From assembly GCA_023458055.1 (NCBI GenBank), contig JAEXAW010000002.1:1-64000 (forward strand): 64,000 nucleotides of DNA, in the 5' to 3' direction. The notes beneath the pieces were generated by a model. The model was not told where the DNA came from and made no database searches. It worked only from the letters and a program-made list of their open reading frames with translations. This stretch comes from Pseudomonadota bacterium. Lineage in GTDB: Bacteria > Pseudomonadota > Alphaproteobacteria > Sphingomonadales > Sphingomonadaceae. Below are positions 8,128 to 16,554 of this stretch, in pieces; the stretch's first letter is position 1, and each line of letters opens with the position of its first letter. Made by a program: the position numbers and the translations under genes.

Positions 8128-9373
8128 GTTCAGGCACCAAAAGGTCCATTGACGGCGGATACAGCGTTGGAGCGTATTTCTGGCCCGCTACCCAAGCGTC
8201 CACAAGGTTCGCCCATTCCTGCATCATATGGCGGCGCTGGTGCTCATATTCTGCCTTGTTGTAGATGCCACGGGACGACCGCCCGTCCTCATGCGCCAAG
8301 CACTTTTCGATCCAGTCGCTATTGAAGCCCAGCTCGTTCAGGAGCGTGGAGCCCGTCCGGCGTAGATCGTGGACCGTGAACGGTTCGAGCGGCAAGCCCT
8401 CTTTCTTCGCCCGCACCACGACAGCGGTGGTGATGCGATTGAAGGTCGCCCGCGACATGGGAGCATCCGCGTCGTAACGCGATGGCAGCAGATATTTGGA
8501 ATTGCCGGCGCAGGTCTTGAGCGCAATGAGGATGTCGATGGCTTGCTCCGCGAGATAGACGTTGTGCGCCTTGGATCGCTTCATCCGCTCCTTGGGGATC
8601 GACCAGACCGCGTTCTCGAAATCGACCTCATCCCAAGTCGCATCCTGTAGCTCACTCTTTCGGACCATGGTGAGCAGGAACAGCTTCATGCCGAGCCGGA
8701 TCGTCGGCAGCGTCGGCACATGCTCAAGCTGGCCGAGCATGACGCGGATTTCAGCAGGCGAGAGAGAGCGGTCTTTGGGAACAAAGGTCGCGATAGAGGC
8801 AGGCCCGACCTCATCGGCCGGGTTCGGCACCTTTTCCCCGTGCAGGATCGCAAAGGCATAAACGAGCTTCACGATGTCGCGGACGTGAACGGCCGTGGCC
8901 GGGGCTCCGCGTGCCTTCACCTTGGCGCACATGGCGCGGAGATCATCGGGGCTGATTTCGGTCAGCAGCCGGTTCCGAAAAGTCGGAAGAATGTCCCGCT
9001 CATAGATCGAGCGCCGCATCGCGCGGGTGCTGTCGGCCATCTTCGCCTCCTGCAACCAGCGTTCGCCAAACTCGCCGAAGCTCTTTGCCTCTTTGATACG
9101 GCGCTTCTCGCGTTGCTTCTCTCGGGCGGGCGACCGCCCTTCAAGTATGGCGCGCTTGGCGTCGATTAGCTTCTCGCGCGCCCGCGCCAGAGACAGGTCG
9201 GACGCGCCGTAGCGGCCGAGCGTCAAAGTCTCCCGACGCCCGTTGAGGCGGTAGTCATATCGGAACACGACCGCCCCCGAGGGATTGACCACGACATACA
9301 TACCGTCACGGTCAACGACCTTATACAATTTATCCTTTGGTTTCAGGGCTTTGATGCCCGCGTCAGTCAGCAT
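8117..9373 (-). CDS. int: Tyrosine recombinase / integrase (P4-like, DUF4102 N-terminus)
   Basis: Site-specific recombinase of 418 residues that would integrate and excise the element. An N-terminal DUF4102 arm-binding domain (residues 1-90) precedes a core-binding domain and the catalytic domain. Catalytic residues are visible: Arg238 (MVRKSEL), His335 and Arg338 (HDLRR), His361 (LAHE) and the Tyr371 nucleophile (IYNKAEY). The gene is transcribed away from guaA, and its start faces the repeat-rich stretch beside the presumed attachment site. Length is normal. Confidence 0.95.
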   Translation of the reverse strand: MLTDAGIKALKPKDKLYKVVDRDGMYVVVNPSGAVVFRYDYRLNGRRETLTLGRYGASDLSLARAREKLIDAKRAILEGRSPAREKQREKRRIKEAKSFGEFGERWLQEAKMADSTRAMRRSIYERDILPTFRNRLLTEISPDDLRAMCAKVKARGAPATAVHVRDIVKLVYAFAILHGEKVPNPADEVGPASIATFVPKDRSLSPAEIRVMLGQLEHVPTLPTIRLGMKLFLLTMVRKSELQDATWDEVDFENAVWSIPKERMKRSKAHNVYLAEQAIDILIALKTCAGNSKYLLPSRYDADAPMSRATFNRITTAVVVRAKKEGLPLEPFTVHDLRRTGSTLLNELGFNSDWIEKCLAHEDGRSSRGIYNKAEYEHQRRHMMQEWANLVDAWVAGQKYAPTLYPPSMDLLVPEPSV

Positions 9374-9416
9374 TTTGACCCTCCGAGATCGTTCAAAAAC
9401 GCCAGAGAGCCGCCCA

Positions 9417-9576
9417 ATATACCGTCAGGCCAGAAATGGCCTCCCTGAACGGAAAATTTCCTATTATTCTCAAGGGAATAAGGTCGAAAAATATACCGTC
9501 AGAAGCTCTCTTGCTCCTGACGGTATATTTGTTTTGGCAATGCGACAAGAGTCGCCATACCGTCAGCTATACCGTC
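9417..9576. repeat. Cluster of ATACCGTCAG sites (probable integrase arm-type or operator sites)
   Basis: ATATACCGTCAG occurs at 9417-9428 and 9491-9502, inverted as CTGACGGTATAT at 9517-9528, with shorter copies ATACCGTCAG at 9557-9566 and TATACCGTC at 9568-9576. The second and inverted copies form a 14-base perfect inverted repeat (9489-9502 with 9517-9530). The cluster fills the gap between the integrase start and guaA, where arm-type sites or integrase operators are expected. The remaining 9374-9692 bases hold no gene. Confidence 0.7.
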
Positions 9577-9605
9577 TATCGCGAGGCTTGCCCCGCGATA
9601 GACGG
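9572..9605. terminator. 12-base perfect hairpin downstream of guaA
   Basis: CCGTCTATCGCG at 9572-9583 and CGCGATAGACGG at 9594-9605 form a perfect 12-base stem with a 10-base loop. It lies about 90 bases past the guaA stop. It has no T-tract on either strand, so a classic intrinsic terminator is doubtful. It overlaps the last TACCGTC copy and may instead be part of the recombination region. Confidence 0.4.
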
Positions 9606-9692
9606 CGATAGATGATGGCAGACTTATTTAATGATTTCAGTTAGTTATGTGCGGAGATCGGCGGTTATCGGCGGCGTTCGGATAGGTCCGAA

Positions 9693-9720
9693 TCATTCCC
9701 ACTCAATCGTCCCCGGTGGC
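9693..9720 (-). other. att: Presumed element attachment site in the 3' end of guaA
   Basis: The last codons of guaA (encoding PPGTIEWE and the stop) are the conserved target of guaA-specific integrases. The guaA frame is intact to its usual end, as expected when the element carries the replacement 3' end or starts just beyond it. The second copy of the core repeat would lie left of the window and cannot be seen, so exact limits are unknown. Confidence 0.5.
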
Positions 9721-11252
9721 TTGCTCGTATAGTCATAAACCACGCGGTTGATGCCTTTGACCTCGTTGACGATGCGCGTCGCGGTGCGGCTTAGGAAGCT
9801 GCTTTCGAACGGATAGACGTCGGCGGTCATGCCGTCGGTGGAGGTAACGGCGCGGAGGGCACAGACGCTGTCATAGGTGCGCCCGTCGCCCATCACGCCG
9901 ACCGTGCGGACGGGGAGGAGCACGGCGAACGCTTGCCAGATCTCGTCATAGAGCCCGGCATTGCGGATTTCTTCGAGATAAACCGCATCGGCCTTGCGCA
10001 AAATATCGCAGCGTTCTTTGGTGACCTCGCCGGGAATACGGATCGCAAGCCCCGGCCCCGGAAAGGGATGGCGGCCGACGAACACGTCGGGCAAGCCCAG
10101 TTCGCGGCCGAGTTCGCGCACCTCGTCCTTGAACAGTTCGCGCAACGGCTCGACCAGTTGCATATTCATGCGCTCAGGAAGGCCGCCGACATTATGGTGC
10201 GACTTGATCGTCACCGAAGGACCACCGGTGAAGGACACGCTTTCGATCACATCGGGATAGAGCGTGCCTTGTGCGAGGAAGTCCGCGCCGCCGATCTTCC
10301 TGGCCTCTTCTTCGAACACATTTATGAATTCGGCACCGATAAATTTGCGCTTCTTTTCGGGATCAGTGACGCCTTCAAGGCCCGCCATGAAGCGCGCTTC
10401 GGCATCAACCACGACCAGCGGTATGTTGTAGTGGCCGCGGAAGAGCTCCTCCACCTGCGCGCGCTCATTCTGTCGCAGCAGACCATGGTCGACGAACACG
10501 CACGTAAGCTGGTCACCAATCGCTTCGTGAATCAGCACCGCCGCGACCGCGCTGTCTACCCCGCCGGACAGACCACAGATGACACGGCCTTCCCCGACCT
10601 GCGCGCGAATATCGGCGATCTTGGAGGCCCGATATTCAGCCATCGTCCAGTCGCCGGGAAGCCCACAAACCTTGTGCACGAAATTGGAGATGAGCTTGGC
10701 GCCATCGGGGGTGTGGACAACCTCGGGATGGAATTGCACGCCATAGAAATGGCGGCTCTCGTCCGCCGTCACGGCAAAGGGTGCACCCGCTGAGGTGGCG
10801 ATGGGAACGAAACCTGCGGGAAGCCGTGCCACCTTGTCGCCATGGCTCATCCAAACGGTTGGGGTATCGCCGACAGCCCAGACGCCATCGAAGAGTTGGC
10901 TGGTGGTGTTGACGGTGATTTCGGCGCGGCCAAATTCGCGATTGTCGTGGGAAGCTTCGACCTTGCCGCCCAATTGCTCGCACATGGTCTGCTGGCCATA
11001 ACAAATGCCGAGGATAGGGAGGCCGCTTTCAAAGAAATGCTGCGGCGCGCGCGGGGAGCCCTCATCTGCTACGGAGGCCGGACCCCCTGAGAGAATAATC
11101 CCCTTGGGCTTCAATCGCGCAAAAGCTTCCTGGGCTTGTGTAAACGGCGCAATCTCGGAATAGACCCCCGCCTCGCGCACCCGCCGCGCAATCAGCTGGG
11201 TTACCTGGCTCCCGAAATCGACGATCAGGATGGTGTTGGCATGTTCGGTCAT
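9693..11252 (-). CDS. guaA: GMP synthase (glutamine-hydrolysing)
   Basis: Converts XMP to GMP with ATP and glutamine, the last step of guanine nucleotide synthesis in the cytoplasm. It has 519 residues, normal length. An N-terminal class I glutamine amidotransferase domain (nucleophile in LGICYGQQ near residue 80, His in GVQFHPE) is followed by an ATP pyrophosphatase domain (GLSGGVDSAVA) and the dimerisation domain ending GTIEWE. The start MTEHANTILIVDFGS was chosen because the upstream in-frame extension to 11570 does not resemble the family. It is the insertion target of the neighbouring element. Confidence 0.97.
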   Translation of the reverse strand: MTEHANTILIVDFGSQVTQLIARRVREAGVYSEIAPFTQAQEAFARLKPKGIILSGGPASVADEGSPRAPQHFFESGLPILGICYGQQTMCEQLGGKVEASHDNREFGRAEITVNTTSQLFDGVWAVGDTPTVWMSHGDKVARLPAGFVPIATSAGAPFAVTADESRHFYGVQFHPEVVHTPDGAKLISNFVHKVCGLPGDWTMAEYRASKIADIRAQVGEGRVICGLSGGVDSAVAAVLIHEAIGDQLTCVFVDHGLLRQNERAQVEELFRGHYNIPLVVVDAEARFMAGLEGVTDPEKKRKFIGAEFINVFEEEARKIGGADFLAQGTLYPDVIESVSFTGGPSVTIKSHHNVGGLPERMNMQLVEPLRELFKDEVRELGRELGLPDVFVGRHPFPGPGLAIRIPGEVTKERCDILRKADAVYLEEIRNAGLYDEIWQAFAVLLPVRTVGVMGDGRTYDSVCALRAVTSTDGMTADVYPFESSFLSRTATRIVNEVKGINRVVYDYTSKPPGTIEWE

Positions 11253-11414
11253 TGGGACGCTCGCGCTTTGGAAAAGGAAGGATGTCGAGGTGCGGATAGT
11301 CGGGGAAGGTATCAAAGTCCAGCGCACGGCTCGGCTCCCCGCTAGCGTGACGCAATAAACAAATTTGCAAGAGAATCGCCCTAACTTGCGTGCGATGTTT
11401 ACAAAGGGGGCAGG

Positions 11415-11762
11415 ATGACCGAATTTTATAATCTCGATGAGGAGGAACGAGCGGCTTTCGCCGCCAATATCGCTTGGCTCGAAAAGGGGAGCCCGGACGA
11501 CTGGCACCGCGTCTGTCTCGATTTCAATTGGGATGAGCCCCTCTACATTCTCGACTGGATCGTTCGGCAAGAGGCTTGTGATATTGCCACTGCGGCAACA
11601 ATATTCTGGCTCGGCCAGCCGACGTGGTGGCTGGGTGCTGCGAGAAAAGTTGAGGAAGAACCCAACGGCTTTAGCTATCTCAACCGAAAAATCTGCGTCT
11701 ATATTTCGGATCGCGTCCGTGGCGGAGGATATCGTCGCTCGGAGATAGAGTTTATCCCTTAA
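11415..11762 (+). CDS. DUF4274-like hypothetical protein
   Basis: Protein of 115 residues rich in Trp and acidic residues (NWDEPLYILDWIVRQEACDIATAATIFWLGQP). The pattern resembles DUF4274 proteins, whose function is unknown. AAGGGGG precedes the ATG closely. The next gene begins 6 bases after the stop, suggesting one transcript. Confidence 0.65.
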   Translation: MTEFYNLDEEERAAFAANIAWLEKGSPDDWHRVCLDFNWDEPLYILDWIVRQEACDIATAATIFWLGQPTWWLGAARKVEEEPNGFSYLNRKICVYISDRVRGGGYRRSEIEFIP

Positions 11763-11768
11763 CCGGTG

Positions 11769-12494
11769 ATGCGGCGCGACTACGCAGAACTAGCAGAGGC
11801 GGAAAAGGCCAATCCCTTACTGGACATCCGGGTGCATCCCGATCTTATTCGCCAGCGCAAAGGCCGCAAGGTCGAACTCAATGCAGACTTCTACCGGCGC
11901 TATCCGGAAGATTTCCATCATTCCTATTTTGACGAGGGGTTTGCGACCGATCTGGATGCCGGCCGCTATGAAACGCCCGAGTCGATCGCGATCATGCGGC
12001 GTGTGGCAGAGATCGACCGCGAAACACTCGCCAGCCTCCCGCATTGGCTCAAACCCGAACCCGACTGGAAAGAGGTAAAGTCGAAGGCAACATCGCTTAT
12101 GTCAGACGGTTTCGTGATCAGCTTTCCAATCGTTGCCCTCGCCTTGGGCACCCTGACACGTTTTGGTTCGACAACAGGCCGGATGATCGTGATCGGGATT
12201 CTGATGTTGCTAGCCTATAATATGTGGGACAATTATCAGGGCTTGCGGATGACGCTTACTGCGTCGGGCAAGCGTATTTCACGCAAGTGGATTGCGGCTT
12301 CTGTTCCCTTGAGCCTGTTGTTGGGTGCAGCCGCATTCTATCCGTTTGCCCGTCTCCTCGGATCATGGCGCGAGACCTATGGCATGGTCACCGTCGCCGC
12401 CTGCGGAATCGCGTTGGTCGCGCTGGTATATTTGGTCGTTGCGAGGCTGGAGGTCGAGCTGTTGTCGCGCTGGATTGATATCGCCGCTGATTAG
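11769..12494 (+). CDS. Hypothetical membrane protein
   Basis: Protein of 241 residues not assigned to a family. A soluble, charged N-terminal half (residues 1-115) contains KGRKVELNADFYRRYPEDFHHSYFDEG. It is followed by about four hydrophobic segments (roughly 117-133, 143-160, 175-195 and 205-225). An in-frame GTG precedes the ATG directly. It probably forms an operon with the DUF4274-like gene upstream. Confidence 0.65.
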   Translation: MRRDYAELAEAEKANPLLDIRVHPDLIRQRKGRKVELNADFYRRYPEDFHHSYFDEGFATDLDAGRYETPESIAIMRRVAEIDRETLASLPHWLKPEPDWKEVKSKATSLMSDGFVISFPIVALALGTLTRFGSTTGRMIVIGILMLLAYNMWDNYQGLRMTLTASGKRISRKWIAASVPLSLLLGAAAFYPFARLLGSWRETYGMVTVAACGIALVALVYLVVARLEVELLSRWIDIAAD

Positions 12495-12582
12495 CGCCTC
12501 GTCGTGAGCGAGAGCTAGGTATTCACCCTCGCCATGCCGGGGGTCTCGCTGACCCTCTTGTTGTGGGAAAAGTAGAGCCCCC

Positions 12583-12620
12583 AAAAAACAAATGCCGCCA
12601 CAGTGGATCACTGCGGCGGC
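12583..12620 (-). terminator. Rho-independent terminator for the 12668-13279 gene
   Basis: On the minus strand, a 12-base stem with one wobble (12594-12605 with 12609-12620) is followed by ATTTGTTTTTT. It sits about 50 bases after the stop of the secreted protein gene. Confidence 0.8.
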
Positions 12621-12667
12621 ACGCTGGACCGGCCGGGAGGGTGCCGGGCCTATGTCAGGCGGCTGGA

Positions 12668-13279
12668 TTAGACGCCGCGCACTTTCAGCTTGTCGATGCG
12701 ACCATATTTGACCGAGCAGCTGAAACTACCCGTGTCATATCCGCCCCGAGAATAGCGGTCATCATAGCGGCGATTGTCGTAACGGTCGCCATAACGATAG
12801 TCGCCGTAACGGTCGTTATACCGCCCGTTGTCATAGCGATTATTATAGCCGTAACGGTCATTGACCGAAATGCGACCTTCCACCGTATAGCCCTTGCTGT
12901 TGCGGTCGATGCGGGTGATCTGGTCGACGCGCGCATTACCGCCGCGACGATCATAAGCAACGCGCTGCTGCACCGCGCTGACGCACTGGTTCACCGCCTG
13001 GCGCGAATTGCCGTAGCGGTTATAGTCATAACCATAGCCGTCATAGCCATCGCCATAGGTGCGCTCATCATAGCGGTCACGGTTGTTGCCGCTGGACAGG
13101 ATAGCCGCGAGCCCGCCGAGGATCACCGCGCCTGCGATAACCTCGCCAACGCCGATGCCGTCGCGATTGCGGTCATAGCGGTTCCATTGTGCGGCCGCAG
13201 GGGTAGCGGTCGCGGTCAACATGGCACCCGCAACAACGGTGCCGAGAGCGGCTTTTGAAAGGGTCTTGATGTTGGCCAT
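12668..13279 (-). CDS. Secreted Tyr/Arg/Asp-rich protein with glycine-zipper-like segment
   Basis: Protein of 203 residues with a clear signal peptide (cleavage near PAAAQ, residue 31). A short glycine-rich hydrophobic segment (IGVGEVIAGAVILGGLAAIL) is followed by an RYD-rich stretch, a conserved globular part (NQCVSAVQQRV ... TRIDRNSKGYTVEGRI) and a second R/Y/D-rich repeat region (YNDRYGDYRYGDRYDNRRY). AAGGAGG lies 7 bases before the ATG. The layout matches the gene just upstream, so the two are paralogues. Function is unknown; an envelope role is inferred. Confidence 0.75.
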   Translation of the reverse strand: MANIKTLSKAALGTVVAGAMLTATATPAAAQWNRYDRNRDGIGVGEVIAGAVILGGLAAILSSGNNRDRYDERTYGDGYDGYGYDYNRYGNSRQAVNQCVSAVQQRVAYDRRGGNARVDQITRIDRNSKGYTVEGRISVNDRYGYNNRYDNGRYNDRYGDYRYGDRYDNRRYDDRYSRGGYDTGSFSCSVKYGRIDKLKVRGV

Positions 13280-13517
13280 GAGCGGCCTCCTTGATTTGAA
13301 CTAGAGGGCAGGTGATTCCGCCTCATGATGCAAGGAATATATGATTCGCTCTGACGCGATGCTGAACCTTGATGTTAGCTGGCGTTAAGGATTGGAAACG
13401 GATATTTACAGGATCATACCGTTGTCGCCAGCATCCAAGGCGCGCGGAAAATCCGGTGCGGACGGGTTTGTATCCGGATTGCCGCGCACCGCTCCCCCGG
13501 CTCGTCATGACCATGAA

Positions 13518-14066
13518 TCAGGTTTGATTCTGGAACCGTACCACGGCCCCGTCGCCCGCAACTTCACAGACAAAGCGCACCCCATTGGTCACCGCGTCCA
13601 TCGTGCCGGCGACCTCCCAGCCGCTTCCACGCCGCAGCACCGAATCGACACGCGCCTCCGGGCTGCGCGCGCGATCGAGGCAACGGTCGACCGCATCGTT
13701 CATGCTGCGATCACCGGTCCCGGTGCCAGCCTGATAGCGGCCATCATTGGGTTGATAGCGGGGTGCCTCACCGCGCCGATCTTCGTACCGGTCATCGCCG
13801 CGGGTGCGCTCGCGATCACGCCGCTCATAGCGGTCATCATTGCGGCGCTCTTTCTTGCCAATCTGATTGGCAATGGTGACCACGGTGCCGACGAGAATGA
13901 CCCCGGTCAGAACATCACCGATGCTGATGCCGCGGTCACGCCGGTAATAATAAGGATCATAACCCCATTGCGCCGAAGCCGGGGCTGCGAGCCCGACAAA
14001 GCTGGTCAACACCAACGCCGCCGACGCGGCCATTCCCGACATGGATTTTGCAGAAACAAGCTTCAT
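13518..14066 (-). CDS. Secreted glycine-zipper-like protein, paralogue of the next gene
   Basis: Protein of 182 residues with a signal peptide (cleavage near PASAQW). It has the same order as the 12668-13279 product: a glycine-zipper-like segment (ISIGDVLTGVILVGTVVTIA), an Arg/Asp/Tyr-rich stretch, and a C-terminal domain with NDAVDRCLDRAR and a closing region around FVCEVAG. The start MKLVSAKSMSGM was preferred over an upstream reading to 14204, which would overlap the peptidase gene and hide the signal peptide. Function is unknown. Confidence 0.75.
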   Translation of the reverse strand: MKLVSAKSMSGMAASAALVLTSFVGLAAPASAQWGYDPYYYRRDRGISIGDVLTGVILVGTVVTIANQIGKKERRNDDRYERRDRERTRGDDRYEDRRGEAPRYQPNDGRYQAGTGTGDRSMNDAVDRCLDRARSPEARVDSVLRRGSGWEVAGTMDAVTNGVRFVCEVAGDGAVVRFQNQT

Positions 14067-14179
14067 AGCCCTGAGCCCTTTCCAAAGCCCGGACGACGTA
14101 GAAAGAACGCCCCGTTGCGGCTCTATATGCCACAATGGAGCGCCCAAGTCAGCTTGACAGATTGTCAGACTGGTAAAAT

Positions 14180-16432
14180 TTATTTCACGTCGAGCCCGGT
14201 CCAATAGGCAATAAATGCGTACAGATCGGCAAATTCGTCAATCGTCTTGGACACGGGCTTGCCCGATCCGTGTCCCGCGCGGGTTTCGATGCGGATGAGG
14301 TGCGGTTTGGGGCCGATATCCGCCGCCTGGAGCGCCGCTGCATATTTGAAGCTATGCCCCGGCACCACGCGATCATCGGTATCGGCGGTGACCGTCAGGA
14401 TCGCCGGATAATTCACGCCCGATTTGACATTATGATAGGGCGAATAGGCGTAGAGATTTTTGAAATCGGCTTCCTTGTTGGGATAGCCATAATCGTCGAC
14501 CCAATAGCGTCCAGCGGTGAATTTATCGAAGCGCAGCATATCCATCACGCCCACGACAGGCAGGGCTGCAGCAAACAGGTCAGGGCGCTGATTGACGACC
14601 GATCCGATCAGGAGGCCGCCATTAGAACGCCCCTCAATCGCTAGGCCATCTTTCGACGTAATCCCTTGTGCTTTCAGATATTCGCCCGCCGCGATGAAAT
14701 CATCGAACACATTCTGTTTGTTGAGGAGGCGCCCGCCGTCATGCCAAGCCTTTCCATATTCGCCGCCGCCACGGATATTGGCCATGACATAAACACCGCC
14801 CTTGTCGATCCAGGCCATGCGCGTCGGCGAATAGCTGGGCAGCGAGGGCGCATTGAACCCGCCATAGGCATAAAGCAGAGTCGGCGACCCGCCCGGTTTC
14901 ATCGCGCCTTTCTTGGCAACGATGAACATGGGGATCTTGGTACCGTCCTTCGACGGGTAGAAGCGTTGCTCGACGGTATAATCGTCGGGATTGAAGGTAA
15001 GCTTGGGCTCGGCCCAAGGTGTCACCGTGCCGCTGGTCAGATCATAGCGATAAATGGTCGCAGGGCGCGTGAAGCTGGTAAAGGAGAAGAAGGTCTCCTT
15101 ATCCTTCATATCGCCGCCAAAGCCCCCTGCCGTTCCCATGCCGGGCAGCGGCAGTTTGCCGAGCGATTTCCCGGCAAGATCATAAAGTCGAACTTCCGTC
15201 TTGGCATCGACCAGATATTGGGCGATGATCTTGCCGTCCATGATCGACACGCCGTCAAGCGTCGCGTCGGCTTCGGGGATGATGGTAACCGGTTGCGCCC
15301 CTGCCTTGGCAATATCAACCGCGACCAGCTTCATGCGCGGCGCGCCCTTGTTGGTCACGAAATAGAATTTGGTGCCGACATTGCCCGCATAGCTCCAATT
15401 GTCGGTAAAGCCGGGGAAAATGGTCTTGGGCTTTTTGTCCTTGGACAGAAGGTCGATGACATTGACCTCATAGCGGTCGTCGGTGCCGACCGAAGAGGTA
15501 ATAACGAAATAACGACCATCATCGGTCACGCTGCCACCATGACCATAATCCGGATGCGCGGGCGTTGCATAAACCAGCCGGTCGGCGCTTTGCGGCGTGC
15601 CGAGCTTGTGGAAATAGATTTTCTGGTCCTTGTTGAGCGACTGGAAGGTTGCGCCGGGCGCAACTTCGGGGAACCGTGAATAATAAAAGCCGCTGCCATC
15701 CTTGGCCCAGCTTACGCCGCCGGAAAATTTCGCCCATTTGATTTCGTCGGGGAGCAGCTTGCCGGTCGCGACATCAAGCAGACGGATGATGCGCCAGTCC
15801 GTGCCCCCATCCTGCACCGCATAGGCAAGCGTGCTGCCATTGCCACTCGGGCTCACTTCAGCGAGAGCGGTCGCGCCATCCTTCGACCATGTATTGGGGT
15901 CGATGAGCACGCGCGGAGTGCCGTCCAACCCGTCGCGCACATAGAGCACCGCCTGATTTTGGAGACCATCATTGCGCGAGTAGAAATAGCGGTTACCCTT
16001 CTTATAGGGTGTGGAGAAGCGCTCATAATTATAAAGCTCGGTCATGCGCTGCTTGAGCGCCTCGCGGCCCGGCAGCTTGGCGAGATAATCCTTGGTGAAC
16101 TGGCTCTGGGTATCGACCCATTGCCGCACCTTCGGATTGACGCGCACATCATCCTCGAGCCAGCGATAAGGGTCCGCGACTGCGACGCCGAACTGGGTTT
16201 CAACCACATCGCCTTTTTCGGTTGCGGGATAGGTAAGGTTGGTCATCGCATTCTCCGCGGGGGCAGTCGCTTCATCGGCAGCGGCTGCCGCATCAGCCGC
16301 CGCTGCGGCGGCATCGGCAGCGGCCGTGACCGCTTGTCGCGCCGCATCGCTATCTTGTGTGGTGGCGCATCCGCCAAGGGCAAGCCCCAGCGCGAGTAGG
16401 GGAAGGGCGACAAAATGCGATCCGGTTGCCAT
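14180..16432 (-). CDS. Prolyl oligopeptidase family serine peptidase (S9A), lipoprotein
   Basis: Peptidase of 750 residues that cleaves short peptides after proline, probably anchored in the envelope. The N-terminus has a lipoprotein signal (LALGGCATT) and an Ala/Asp-rich linker (residues 30-58). A beta-propeller domain follows, then an alpha/beta hydrolase domain. The catalytic triad is visible: Ser in GRSNGG near residue 605, Asp in TADTDDRV near 687, and His in RAGHGSG near 720. Length fits the family plus the linker. Confidence 0.93.
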   Translation of the reverse strand: MATGSHFVALPLLALGLALGGCATTQDSDAARQAVTAAADAAAAAADAAAAADEATAPAENAMTNLTYPATEKGDVVETQFGVAVADPYRWLEDDVRVNPKVRQWVDTQSQFTKDYLAKLPGREALKQRMTELYNYERFSTPYKKGNRYFYSRNDGLQNQAVLYVRDGLDGTPRVLIDPNTWSKDGATALAEVSPSGNGSTLAYAVQDGGTDWRIIRLLDVATGKLLPDEIKWAKFSGGVSWAKDGSGFYYSRFPEVAPGATFQSLNKDQKIYFHKLGTPQSADRLVYATPAHPDYGHGGSVTDDGRYFVITSSVGTDDRYEVNVIDLLSKDKKPKTIFPGFTDNWSYAGNVGTKFYFVTNKGAPRMKLVAVDIAKAGAQPVTIIPEADATLDGVSIMDGKIIAQYLVDAKTEVRLYDLAGKSLGKLPLPGMGTAGGFGGDMKDKETFFSFTSFTRPATIYRYDLTSGTVTPWAEPKLTFNPDDYTVEQRFYPSKDGTKIPMFIVAKKGAMKPGGSPTLLYAYGGFNAPSLPSYSPTRMAWIDKGGVYVMANIRGGGEYGKAWHDGGRLLNKQNVFDDFIAAGEYLKAQGITSKDGLAIEGRSNGGLLIGSVVNQRPDLFAAALPVVGVMDMLRFDKFTAGRYWVDDYGYPNKEADFKNLYAYSPYHNVKSGVNYPAILTVTADTDDRVVPGHSFKYAAALQAADIGPKPHLIRIETRAGHGSGKPVSKTIDEFADLYAFIAYWTGLDVK

Positions 16433-16486
16433 GTAGGATATCCTCTGTTTGCTTTATAATTATGTACGTGGCGCTGGGCCACAAAA

Positions 16487-16527
16487 GGAAAGAGGCCGTC
16501 AGGCTAACCAGCCCCGGCCTCTTTTTT
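16487..16527 (-). terminator. Terminator of the alpha ribosomal operon
   Basis: AAAGAGGCCG (16489-16498) pairs with CGGCCTCTTT (16515-16524) around a 16-base loop. The plus strand ends in TTTTTT and the minus strand in CTTTCCTTTT. It lies 30 bases past rplQ and before the peptidase gene, so it could work on both strands but mainly ends the rplQ transcript. Confidence 0.7.
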
Positions 16528-16554
16528 CAAGATGTTTCCTTTGAAACCGCTTTA

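Larger units (their letters stand above)
1..9720. mobile_element. Right end of an integrative and conjugative element inserted at guaA
   Basis: The segment holds a trb-type conjugation operon, an AlpA-like regulator and a tyrosine integrase. The integrase gene starts 320 bases from the 3' end of guaA, and repeated short sites lie between them. The 3' end of guaA is an established insertion site for genomic islands whose integrase gene lies next to it. The element continues to the left beyond the window, so relaxase, coupling protein, cargo and the other attachment site are not visible. That the boundary falls in the last codons of guaA is inference. Confidence 0.8.

Noticed and set aside
11253..11570. 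N-terminal extension of guaA
   Set aside because: The extra 106 residues do not resemble GMP synthase, and the family start is at 11252.
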